Assembly: GCA_964353745.1 (NCBI GenBank)
Contig: CAYGWD010000032.1
Coordinates: forward strand, 1 to 7,928
DNA: 7,928 nt
Origin: CS1-C013 sp964353745
GTDB taxonomy: Archaea; Aenigmatarchaeota; Aenigmatarchaeia; Aenigmatarchaeales; Aenigmatarchaeaceae
Direction of reading: 5' to 3'
A model generated the notes under the pieces. The model did not search any database and was not told the DNA's origin. It was given only the letters and a program-made list of their open reading frames with translations. Positions 1-5,600 of this stretch are shown here, one piece after another. The stretch's first letter is position 1; every line of letters starts with the position of its first letter. A program made the position numbers and the translations under genes.

Positions 1-167
1 ATGAAAAATTGTATGAGATGCTATGGAGCATTGTCACAATGAGCAGGAATGAGAGGATACCAAAGAAAGCCAATGCCAAAGACCTAGCATCCTTAGCTGA
101 CTGGAAAATATTGATAAACAACTACGTACAATCGCACAACATGGCCTTGGAAAAATTCAAGAAATAA
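1..167 (+). CDS. C-terminal end of an unrecognised protein (5' truncated by window)
   Basis: An open frame enters from the left edge (first full codon at position 3) and runs 54 codons without a stop to TAA at 165-167. The visible part begins EKLYEMLWSIVTM and ends MALEKFKK. It is soluble, mostly helical in character, with mixed charge and no membrane segment or recognised motif. The lack of stops in an AT-rich sequence and the ordinary amino-acid make-up suggest a real gene end rather than chance. I do not recognise the family, and the start lies outside the window. Confidence 0.55.
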   Translation, partial: EKLYEMLWSIVTMSRNERIPKKANAKDLASLADWKILINNYVQSHNMALEKFKK

Positions 168-169
168 TA

Positions 170-252
170 TTGCTTAATTTCTCTGTCTTATATGAAAATA
201 AGGTGATTCTGATACCTAACAATACTTTTTTAAGACAATTTTGTAATAATTA
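170..252 (+). pseudogene. Short fragment carrying LYENKVILIP peptide
   Basis: A short frame from a possible TTG at 170 reads through LYENKVILIP and stops with TAA at about 251-253. The peptide matches 8 of 10 residues in a second fragment at 580-681 (LYENNTILIP), and some differing codons are synonymous. It has no credible start or ribosome-binding site and looks like a decayed or truncated copy of a small membrane-protein gene. It could also be chance similarity. Confidence 0.2.
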
Positions 253-611
253 ATTATGGATTTAGGATGGATTTTAAAATATGCTGGTTGTGAACCAGGT
301 ACAGGATGCATGGGCCCCCAGTTGCAATGGTGACTTTTCGGAACCCAACTCTGGTTATACCCTTATATGATTTTAATTGCATTATTGTTCTCACCGTTGA
401 TTTCTTTTGTTGTATACCATATAAACGGTGCAATCAGAAAGAAGAAATTGGAAAGCTGGTCATTAAAAAGCAATTCCAAAAATGTTTTGATAATATTCTT
501 AATAATTATGATTCTTCAGATAGCCTTTTGGAACTGGTTTGAATTGAGCATTGTGTATTAGATATATGAGAATTTCTGACTTGTATCTTGTATCACCTTA
601 TATGAAAATAA
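187..611 (+). repeat. 15-bp direct repeat, copies at 187-201 and 597-611
   Basis: The sequence cttatatgaaaataa occurs exactly at 187-201 and 597-611. Both copies sit in frames encoding LYEN, and the similarity continues as ILIP at the protein level with synonymous third-base changes. That suggests related coding fragments rather than a mobile-element end. The coordinates span both copies and the intervening DNA. Confidence 0.4.
256..561 (+). pseudogene. Small two-helix membrane protein interrupted by in-frame TGA
   Basis: One reading frame opens with ATG at 256, giving MDLGWILKYAGCEPGTGCM and so on, meets TGA at 331-333, and then continues to TAG at 559-561. After the TGA an internal ATG at 367 would give a 64-residue protein with two hydrophobic helices (about residues 1-18 and 39-58) separated by a lysine/arginine-rich loop. 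Reading through gives about 101 residues: a short Cys/Gly-containing head, LFGTQLWLYPY leading into the first helix, then the basic loop and second helix. The sequence on both sides of the TGA looks continuous and protein-like, so the stop may be a disabling mutation, a sequencing error or a recoded codon. A T/A-rich box (TTTTTTAA, 226-233) lies 22 nt before the ATG at 256. Function unknown. If the stop is real, translation from 367 is the alternative. Confidence 0.45.
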
Positions 612-681
612 CACCATCCTTATACCGGTATATCTCGGAATTCTAATTGCTTGGATGATGTTAGAAATGGGCAGAATTTGA
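580..681 (+). pseudogene. Start-less membrane-protein fragment with LYENNTILIP
   Basis: After a TGA at 577-579 the frame is open to TGA at 679-681 and encodes about 33 residues. These include LYENNTILIP followed by a hydrophobic stretch, VYLGILIAWMM, typical of a membrane helix. There is no ATG, GTG or TTG ahead of the LYEN peptide, so as it stands it is not an independent gene. It lies in the same frame as the interrupted membrane protein at 256-561, 18 bp beyond that protein's stop, and shares its peptide with the fragment near 188-217. Likely a gene relic. Confidence 0.25.
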
Positions 682-698
682 TTGTTTTTGCCTTGTTT

Positions 699-1133
699 TT
701 AGCAAGTTTGGTTATTGGTTTTCGGATTTTGTCTTCCGAAAGCTATATTAAACATTTTGTAAGCTTCAAATAGTTCTTGCTTAGTTCTATATTCGCTATT
801 TTCATAATCTTCAAGGCGTCCTTCTTTCTCAAATCTTTCTCTAGTTTTCTTCATAGTTTCTTCTACCATTTCTTTCAACTCATCCGTAGAATATATTTCC
901 AAGCTCTCTAACGCAGGGGTCAGACCTTTCTTTGTTTCCTGAAGTTTAACTCTACTAACAGAAACTACTATTGGAAAAATGTCGTGTTGAGTTAAAAATT
1001 TATGAGAATTTGGACTATCATCAAGTAAAGTATAAGAAACTTTCTCATCATCCTTACCTCTATATCCAACAACAACCGTACCATCAACTTTTTTACCCTT
1101 TTTGTATTCTTTTCTAACAAATCTCATTGCCAT
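699..1133 (-). CDS. Hypothetical protein, 144 aa
   Basis: I do not recognise this protein. The first 65 residues are rich in beta-forming stretches (VDGTVVVGYRG, FPIVVSVSRVKL) and basic at the very N-terminus. Residues about 83-112 form a highly charged likely helix (DELKEMVEETMKK and so on), and the tail is polar, ending NNQTC. There is no signal peptide or membrane segment, so it is probably cytoplasmic. Two ATGs are close together (MAM); the first is used here. A TATA-like TTTAAATC on the - strand lies 32 nt upstream, at 1166-1173, giving a very short leader. It stands alone: no gene lies within 400 bp upstream. Coding character is good but function is unknown. Confidence 0.7.
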   Translation of the reverse strand: MAMRFVRKEYKKGKKVDGTVVVGYRGKDDEKVSYTLLDDSPNSHKFLTQHDIFPIVVSVSRVKLQETKKGLTPALESLEIYSTDELKEMVEETMKKTRERFEKEGRLEDYENSEYRTKQELFEAYKMFNIAFGRQNPKTNNQTC

Positions 1134-1165
1134 ATAATCGCTATTAAATTAATAAGAAGCAAAAA

Positions 1166-1173
1166 GATTTAAA
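1166..1173 (-). promoter_or_regulatory. TATA-like box for the 699-1133 gene
   Basis: The - strand reads TTTAAATCTTTT, with 32 nt between TTTAAATC and the ATG. The same 11-base TTTAAATCTTT occurs upstream of the genes starting at 2484 and 3321, which supports a shared archaeal promoter element. Start-site mapping is not possible from sequence alone. Confidence 0.5.
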
Positions 1174-1329
1174 ACCAGAACCAAACTCGGAAATCCCAAC
1201 TTTGACCTAGTGAATCTCTCGGCAACCTCTGAATTCTAGGACAAATTATCATTACGAAATAGGCTGATTTTCGGTCAGATTTGACTGTTTTTTGATAGGT
1301 TTTTATGTTAAGGTTTGTAAATTTATGAT

Positions 1330-1398
1330 ATGAAAAGTATCTTGTTAATCGGATTAATAACAATAATTTTAATTTTGTCTTTTTCTTTTATTCTTTAA
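1330..1398 (+). CDS. Possible 22-residue hydrophobic peptide
   Basis: ATG at 1330 opens a 22-codon frame beginning MKSILLIGLI and ending SFSFIL before TAA at 1396-1398. One lysine is followed by an almost uninterrupted hydrophobic run, which resembles a single-helix microprotein or a signal peptide cut off from its gene. No clear ribosome-binding site is present. The underlying DNA is T-rich, and T-rich DNA gives hydrophobic peptides by chance, so this is a weak call. Confidence 0.15.
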   Translation: MKSILLIGLITIILILSFSFIL

Positions 1399-1413
1399 TT
1401 ATGATTATCATAA
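1399..1413. promoter_or_regulatory. 15-bp palindrome TTATGATTATCATAA
   Basis: A perfect 7+1+7 inverted repeat. Its core ATGATTATCAT equals the centre of the bacterial Fur box. It lies 120 bp beyond the stop of the VIT/CCC1-like gene, not in that gene's promoter, and no gene clearly starts next to it. A palindrome of this size can occur by chance in AT-rich DNA, so its role as an operator is only a suggestion. Confidence 0.15.
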
Positions 1414-1534
1414 CTTCTCTTTCATTCCAACTTCATCCTCATTCTGCTCCCAACACAACATAACACTCCATAAACAATGAGATTTTAAGGCGTTTTGCCA
1501 ATAAAACCTAATATTCTTCTATTAAATTAGAAAA

Positions 1535-2017
1535 CTAGTGAAATGTCAGTGCTATAAGGTCTCCAGCAAAATGAGCTATGACTATAACTACCAAGGTTAT
1601 ACCAACATGCTCGGTGATGACATTCCATACCTTTTTTTTCTTTTCTCCAGCAATTATAAAGCTGAGAATTCCTATGCCTAACAGACCCCAAGCTATGCTA
1701 ATAATCATGGCTGTCCCAAGAGAATTGTAAAACAGCAAAACAGGAATAACAAATGTCAATGCAAAAACAAGCTTTGCGAAAAAAGTAGATGAAGTTGATT
1801 CCCACACTTCTTTTGTTGTTCTATGACCCTCAGACTCTTGGGAGATATGCATGCCCAAGGCATCGGAGAACGCGTCTGCTATCGCTATTGTCAGGACGCC
1901 TCCTATGACTGCCAAGGCCGAATGAGTACCGGAATGAAGACCGACCATCAAGCCTAGGGTCGTGATTATCCCCGATGTCAAGCCGAAGCAGATTCCTATT
2001 TTGAATGAGTCTTTCAT
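1535..2017 (-). CDS. VIT1/CCC1-like five-helix membrane protein, possible metal transporter
   Basis: A 160-residue membrane protein resembling the VIT1/CCC1 family of iron/manganese transporters. Five hydrophobic segments lie at about residues 8-27, 33-54, 81-97, 101-123 and 137-158. The family-like parts are GLTSGIITTLGLMVGL in helix 1 and AIADAFSDALGMHISQESE at the end of helix 2, compared with the usual pattern ending in GEYLSxxSE. Some positions that are usually metal-binding acidic or methionine residues appear changed: the Asp in the first helix motif is Ser, and the GEY glutamate position is Met/His. The long cytoplasmic metal-binding insert of plant and yeast members is absent. Substrate is therefore uncertain, although transport across the cell membrane is plausible. 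A PadR-like regulator gene lies 32 bp upstream on the same strand. A TATA-like TTTTTAT at 2041-2047 sits about 23 nt before the ATG, suggesting its own leaderless transcript. Confidence 0.75.
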   Translation of the reverse strand: MKDSFKIGICFGLTSGIITTLGLMVGLHSGTHSALAVIGGVLTIAIADAFSDALGMHISQESEGHRTTKEVWESTSSTFFAKLVFALTFVIPVLLFYNSLGTAMIISIAWGLLGIGILSFIIAGEKKKKVWNVITEHVGITLVVIVIAHFAGDLIALTFH

Positions 2018-2040
2018 AATCTAATAATTTAAGAATTGGT

Positions 2041-2047
2041 ATAAAAA
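2041..2047 (-). promoter_or_regulatory. TATA-like box for the VIT/CCC1-like gene
   Basis: The - strand reads CTTTTTATACC, placing an AT-rich TATA element 23 nt before the ATG at 2017 and directly after the stop codon of the PadR-like gene. This spacing would give a leaderless transcript. Co-transcription with the upstream regulator is also possible. Confidence 0.4.
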
Positions 2048-2049
2048 GG

Positions 2050-2484
2050 TTAAGATTCTGTTTTTTGCTCTTCTTTTACTTCTATAATCATTGGTGCAGC
2101 AAATTGAAAACTTAAAGATTCTCCGCCTATTTTGTTTATTTTTGCTCTATTCCTATTTTCTACATTTCTTTTTGCTTCCAAGTAATTTCTTGTTATAAAT
2201 GGGATTTGGCTGTATACAACCCTTTTTCTTCCACCAACTTTCTCCATTTTCGAATTAATTATACCTCTTTTTTCTAAAGACCATAATATTGGATAAGCCT
2301 CAGAAGGACTTACATATACTGAAAAATTATTTCTATCTTCAAGATACTTTTTGAATTTATAACCATGAAGTTCGCCAATTGATAACAACAGCCTCAAGGC
2401 TATTTCTTCCATACAGTCTTTCACATGTTTTACTCTAAATTCTTTCTCTTGCTGTCTTAATAACGAATAAGTTGGGAGAACCAT
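2050..2484 (-). CDS. PadR-like winged-helix transcriptional regulator
   Basis: A 144-residue protein with the PadR-type winged-helix pattern at about residues 28-95. LHGYKFKKYLE is the helix equivalent to the family's HGYxI segment, SEAYPILWSLEKRGII is the recognition-helix and turn region corresponding to YPxLxxLExxGxI, and GGRKRVVYSQI is the wing corresponding to GRxRKxYxxT. Regulators of this family bind operator DNA as dimers, often near their own gene. The C-terminal 45 residues are charged, with a short hydrophobic piece (SFQFAAPMIIEV), and lack the long dimerisation coiled coil of large members. The position 32 bp ahead of the VIT/CCC1-like gene suggests it may control that gene. The start has GTGAT ending 3 nt before ATG. 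The same GTGATAAAATG occurs at the endonuclease start at 6564. Confidence 0.75.
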   Translation of the reverse strand: MVLPTYSLLRQQEKEFRVKHVKDCMEEIALRLLLSIGELHGYKFKKYLEDRNNFSVYVSPSEAYPILWSLEKRGIINSKMEKVGGRKRVVYSQIPFITRNYLEAKRNVENRNRAKINKIGGESLSFQFAAPMIIEVKEEQKTES

Positions 2485-2513
2485 TTTATCACTTACTAAT
2501 AATTAAAAAGAAA

Positions 2514-2521
2514 GATTTAAA
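2514..2521 (-). promoter_or_regulatory. TATA-like box for the PadR-like gene
   Basis: The - strand reads TTTAAATCTTTC, 29 nt before the ATG at 2484. It shares TTTAAATCTTT with the boxes at 1166-1173 and 3345-3352. The predicted leader is only a few nucleotides long but would contain the GTGAT ribosome-binding-site-like motif. Confidence 0.5.
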
Positions 2522-2544
2522 TGCTTAACAAAATACTAAACTAT

Positions 2545-3321
2545 TTATTTCTTGACAGGAACCATGTTTCCCAAAGCATTTATCTTAAAATTAACAGATT
2601 TTGATTCTTGTTGTTTCTCATCTGATGATAAATTGAACACACCATCTTTATATTCTAAGCCCAAGCTACGCTCAGCATTAACACCATCAAAATTTCCTGA
2701 AAACTTGGTGTATAAACTATAACTAATAGAGTCTCCAATTTCAGGAAAACTTGTAGCTGGTGTTCTTAGTTTTTTTAAGAATTCAGTAAATTTTAATTGG
2801 GTTATCCATTTATTATAACCTTCGTCAGGAAAAAGATAAATAAATGGATGAAATCTAAGTTCTGCACAAGGTATTGACCTTACAAGAGGCTTGTCATATG
2901 AAAATAAAGGTTTTAAAATTTGGTCAATCCATTTTTTGTTAATTTCCATTAACTCTCTATATTCAGGTATATCCTCTTTTGTTTTATTGAATCGGTCTCT
3001 AGCTTCTTCATTCAGCCTGTCTATTAAATCAAAGAAAGCTTTAACATCTTTAGAGTCTTTAATGTTTGACTTTCTAAACTCCTGGGGCCGTTCTTCTGTT
3101 ATTTTGTCTTCTATTTTTGAAAGCACACCCATTATATCAGGAAATTTGCCTACATATTCAACTGAAAGATGACAATAATTTTCTTCACATCGTGCTTCGT
3201 ACTGAAACTCTGGTCCTATAATATGATGCCAAGTACCATAACCAGCTCTTTCAATCGAATCTGGACGTGCTTGAATGTATTTTTTCCATAAAATTTCAGG
3301 AGTTATTTCAATTTTTTTCAT
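2545..3321 (-). CDS. Hypothetical protein, 258 aa
   Basis: I do not recognise this protein. It is soluble, with no signal peptide or membrane helix. An N-terminal part of about 60 residues has YGTWHHIIGPEFQYEARC and a Cys-x4-Cys-His (C45, C50, H51). A charged, probably helical middle region follows (about 66-140, KIEDKITEERPQEF to NKKWIDQIL). A mixed C-terminal part then runs through LRFHPFIYLFPDEGYNKW and ends in a polar tail with VPVKK. The paired histidines and Cys/His cluster could bind metal, but this is only inference. The gene has its own TATA-like TTTAAATC 23 nt before the ATG. It lies between the PadR-like regulator and the gluconeogenesis cluster on the same strand, and nothing links it functionally to either. 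Confidence 0.75.
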   Translation of the reverse strand: MKKIEITPEILWKKYIQARPDSIERAGYGTWHHIIGPEFQYEARCEENYCHLSVEYVGKFPDIMGVLSKIEDKITEERPQEFRKSNIKDSKDVKAFFDLIDRLNEEARDRFNKTKEDIPEYRELMEINKKWIDQILKPLFSYDKPLVRSIPCAELRFHPFIYLFPDEGYNKWITQLKFTEFLKKLRTPATSFPEIGDSISYSLYTKFSGNFDGVNAERSLGLEYKDGVFNLSSDEKQQESKSVNFKINALGNMVPVKK

Positions 3322-3344
3322 ATTATTAAAACTAAAAAGTAAAA

Positions 3345-3352
3345 GATTTAAA
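3345..3352 (-). promoter_or_regulatory. TATA-like box for the 2545-3321 gene
   Basis: The - strand reads TTTAAATCTTTT, 23 nt before the ATG at 3321. That spacing predicts a transcript starting at or next to the start codon. It is the third copy of this promoter motif in the window and lies just past the stop of the cupin gene. Confidence 0.5.
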
Positions 3353-3366
3353 TCCCTTGCATAGGT

Positions 3367-3801
3367 TTAATAACTTTTCAGATGACTTGCTTCATGCTTT
3401 TCAAAGATTGTGAGAAATACTAATTTTTCTTTTCCGTTGTTGACGGTTCGATGCCAAACATTCTTAGGTATTGTAATTAAATCCCCTTTCTTGACTGGAA
3501 CCTTTTTGCCATCAAGAATTATATAACCTTTTCCTTTGAGCAATATGTAAACTTCTTCAACATTGTGAGAATGACCTCTCATCATCTTGAATTCACCGTT
3601 AACCTTGCCAGGATAAAGTGTATTCATGCAAACAACATGCTCTTGAAATCCTGTTTTCTCGTCAGGCAGATCAATCAGGATGTCATTAATCTCGTTTTCA
3701 TGTCCTTTGATATTCTTGTAAATATTTTTTTCGTCTTTAATCATATCTTTAACTTTGAATAATGTTTTTTTGCCCTGGAATTTATTTATATTGAATTTCA
3801 T
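3367..3801 (-). CDS. Cupin protein, likely cupin-type glucose-6-phosphate isomerase or relative
   Basis: A single-domain cupin of 144 residues. Cupin motif 1 is RGHSHNVEEVYILLKGKG (H77, H79 and E83 as likely metal ligands), and motif 2 is GDLITIPKNVWHRTVN (H117). The stretch TLYPGKVNGEF before motif 1 and HRTVN followed by LVFLTIF after motif 2 closely recall archaeal cupin-type phosphoglucose isomerases such as the Pyrococcus enzyme, from memory of that sequence. These interconvert fructose 6-phosphate and glucose 6-phosphate using a bound metal. It is shorter than the roughly 190-residue known enzymes, and the spacing between the HxH pair and the glutamate is about three residues tighter, so a generic sugar-binding cupin remains possible. 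Its ATG overlaps the TIM stop by one base (TAATG), implying coupled translation and strengthening the sugar-phosphate role. Confidence 0.7.
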   Translation of the reverse strand: MKFNINKFQGKKTLFKVKDMIKDEKNIYKNIKGHENEINDILIDLPDEKTGFQEHVVCMNTLYPGKVNGEFKMMRGHSHNVEEVYILLKGKGYIILDGKKVPVKKGDLITIPKNVWHRTVNNGKEKLVFLTIFEKHEASHLKSY

Positions 3802-4469
3802 TATTTCATTCCCTTTATCAAATCTTCCATGGCCTTTTCAACACTGGGGGCCTTCACAACTCCTGATGCTACCAGAACACCTTTTGCTCCTAACTCGATT
3901 GCTTTCTTAACATCGTCTCTGGTCTTGACGCCTGCTCCGCAAAGAACATATGTTCTTGAGGAATTTTTATTAACCTCGTTAACAGTATTTCTAATAATCT
4001 CTGGCTCTGCGGTCGAGACAGAGACGTCTCCACCTATCAATTCCGGCGGTTCGACAGCAATGAAATCTGGATTGAACTTAGCGAGTTCCCCTGCCTCCTT
4101 GCTGTTCTGCGCGCAGACGATGGATACAAGGTCATATTCTTTGCACAGGTCAACGCATTTCTTGATGTCCTCGACAGGAATTCTTTTCTCAGAGTGGTTT
4201 ATCAACGAACCAATCGCACCTAGTTCCTTTACTTCTTTAGCCAGCAAAGCTCCTGTGTGGGCTCCGGGCTCGTAAGGTTCCATGTGTTGAGAAATAGTCA
4301 GGGTGATCTGGGAAATGTTGTCAATCATCGGGTCAGGCGGAGCAATCAGAATATTTACTTTGTACTTGTCAAGAAGCTTTCTTGCGACCTTTGCAAATGT
4401 TATAGGCCTGTCTCCCAGAACCTCATCATATTCTTTTAGATTTACAATTAGTAAAGGAGGCTTTAACAT
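3801..4469 (-). CDS. tpiA: Triosephosphate isomerase, archaeal type
   Basis: Interconverts dihydroxyacetone phosphate and glyceraldehyde 3-phosphate in the cytoplasm. The length of 222 residues matches the short archaeal form (bacterial and eukaryotic enzymes are about 250). Catalytic residues are visible: N10 and K12 in IVNLKEY, H92 in INHSEKR, and E140 in AVEPPELIG. The phosphate-binding loops are represented by GAGV (about 179-182) and GVLVASGVV near the C-terminus. The gene lies 18 bp after the FBPase stop, with AGGA about 8 nt before the ATG as a ribosome-binding site, and overlaps the cupin gene start by one base. The order FBPase, TIM, cupin suggests one transcript supplying the two triose phosphates that FBPase condenses. 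Confidence 0.95.
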   Translation of the reverse strand: MLKPPLLIVNLKEYDEVLGDRPITFAKVARKLLDKYKVNILIAPPDPMIDNISQITLTISQHMEPYEPGAHTGALLAKEVKELGAIGSLINHSEKRIPVEDIKKCVDLCKEYDLVSIVCAQNSKEAGELAKFNPDFIAVEPPELIGGDVSVSTAEPEIIRNTVNEVNKNSSRTYVLCGAGVKTRDDVKKAIELGAKGVLVASGVVKAPSVEKAMEDLIKGMK

Positions 4470-4487
4470 CGTGTATCCTGAAGATTA

Positions 4488-5600
4488 TTACTTTTTCTTG
4501 CTCTTATTTTCATCCTTTAGCTTGCTCTCAACTTTCTTAAGGACATCAGGCAAGGTTGTGTACTCCATCGAGTCTGGCGATAGTCTGTGAGGTTCGAATG
4601 GACCGTGCTGTCTTAGGAAATCCGCTATCTCGTTTGATTTTTGTCTAGCTCTGTCAAAACTAATGTCTGCTAGCATGTCTCTAGGTCCGACGAGCATACC
4701 GTTCTTTATCTGGAAGCCTAATCCTATGACACGTGGGGGTCCGTCAAATCTCGAGGGTGTGGCATCCTTGACTGAACAAGGCATGAAAGGACCGTTGTGA
4801 CTTCCTCTCATCCAACCTTCAACCAAGTGTGGAAACGCAAACGGTTCGAGAACTTCGCCTACAGCCGGCAATCCATGCTGAGCACGAACTATCATAACAG
4901 GGTCATCCTTTCCTACGTATCTTCCTGCCATTAAACTTAGTCTCTGAGTGCTAGTGGTCGCTGCAATATCACCGTCAGTTTTCTTGTAAATGTTCTTGAC
5001 TACAAATCTCCCTGGAGTTCCTATTAGAGCTAACATGTCGTATATTTCTTCTGGAGTATTGAAGACAACTTCCTTTTGTCCAATAACGTCCAAAACTTGG
5101 AATTTAAATCCTTCATGCATCTCAGGATCAATTACCAGGCCCGGTGTGTTGAAAGGATCTGCGAACATCTTGTACAAGGGAAAGTTCCATGCGCCTGGTT
5201 CTGTCTTGTCTGCCATGAAAATTATTACTGGTTCTGATTTTCTTTCCTCGAATTCCATTTCTGCGTATCCCGGACCCATGCCCTTCAAATTTCCTGAGAA
5301 GCTTTCCTTGAGTATGTCCTGACCAGCTCCGTACAAACCCAGTTCCTTCGCCTTTTCAGTACCCTTTAAGAAAGCATTCCAAGCTATGCCATGCACACCA
5401 TCATTATTTGCACCATGTTCGTGAGTCATTATCAATTCCAGGTCATCTCCGCAGGATGTCACATGAAAATCTTTAATAAAGCCTTTGATTTTCTCTTCTT
5501 GGAGCATCGATCTTGCTACGTCTAAAATTGCTGGGTGACTAGCAGAATGACCGACATATCCTCCTACATCGCATTTAATCACACTTAGCGTAATCTTCAT
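4488..5600 (-). CDS. fbp: Fructose-1,6-bisphosphate aldolase/phosphatase (type V FBPase)
   Basis: A bifunctional archaeal gluconeogenic enzyme that joins dihydroxyacetone phosphate and glyceraldehyde 3-phosphate and removes a phosphate to give fructose 6-phosphate. At 370 residues it is the usual length for the family. Recognisable parts in order are SVIKCDVGG with D11, H18, GDD at 51-53 (metal-binding acids), AGQD with Q94, MADKTEPG at 129-136, YKMFADPFNTPGLVIDP, RYVGKDDP with Y228, K231 (Schiff-base lysine), D232 and D233, the PHLVEGWMRGSHNGP loop, RFDGPPR, and MEYTTLP with Y347. All expected catalytic residues are present. The start is fixed by the family N-terminus and by an in-frame TAG two codons upstream. 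AGGTG, about 6 nt before the ATG, serves as ribosome-binding site. The start region is tandemly duplicated (see repeat entry). The C-terminus ends in a lysine-rich tail. Confidence 0.97.
   Translation of the reverse strand: MKITLSVIKCDVGGYVGHSASHPAILDVARSMLQEEKIKGFIKDFHVTSCGDDLELIMTHEHGANNDGVHGIAWNAFLKGTEKAKELGLYGAGQDILKESFSGNLKGMGPGYAEMEFEERKSEPVIIFMADKTEPGAWNFPLYKMFADPFNTPGLVIDPEMHEGFKFQVLDVIGQKEVVFNTPEEIYDMLALIGTPGRFVVKNIYKKTDGDIAATTSTQRLSLMAGRYVGKDDPVMIVRAQHGLPAVGEVLEPFAFPHLVEGWMRGSHNGPFMPCSVKDATPSRFDGPPRVIGLGFQIKNGMLVGPRDMLADISFDRARQKSNEIADFLRQHGPFEPHRLSPDSMEYTTLPDVLKKVESKLKDENKSKKK

Larger units (their letters stand above)
1134..1534. other. 400-bp gap without a convincing gene
   Basis: Apart from the promoter at 1166-1173, the 22-codon hydrophobic ORF at 1330-1398 and the palindrome at 1399-1413, I see no gene. 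Positions about 1366-1398 are strongly T-rich, and 1413-1470 is pyrimidine-rich on the + strand. A 64-codon - strand frame at 1169-1363 has a random-looking composition and is not accepted. Confidence 0.5.

Noticed and set aside
306..542. 78-codon + strand frame over the membrane protein
   Set aside because: It is an out-of-frame reading of 256-561. The other frame gives clear membrane helices and a basic loop, so this one is a shadow.
1169..1363. 64-codon - strand frame
   Set aside because: Random-looking composition with many Arg/Phe/Trp, no ribosome-binding site, overlaps the promoter of the 699-1133 gene, and no family resemblance.
2891..3172. 93-codon + strand frame inside the 258-aa gene
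   Set aside because: Antisense shadow of the longer - strand gene, which has its own promoter.
3829..5322. Long + strand frames opposite TIM and FBPase
   Set aside because: They lie antisense to well-recognised conserved enzymes and have Ser/Thr/Pro-rich shadow composition.
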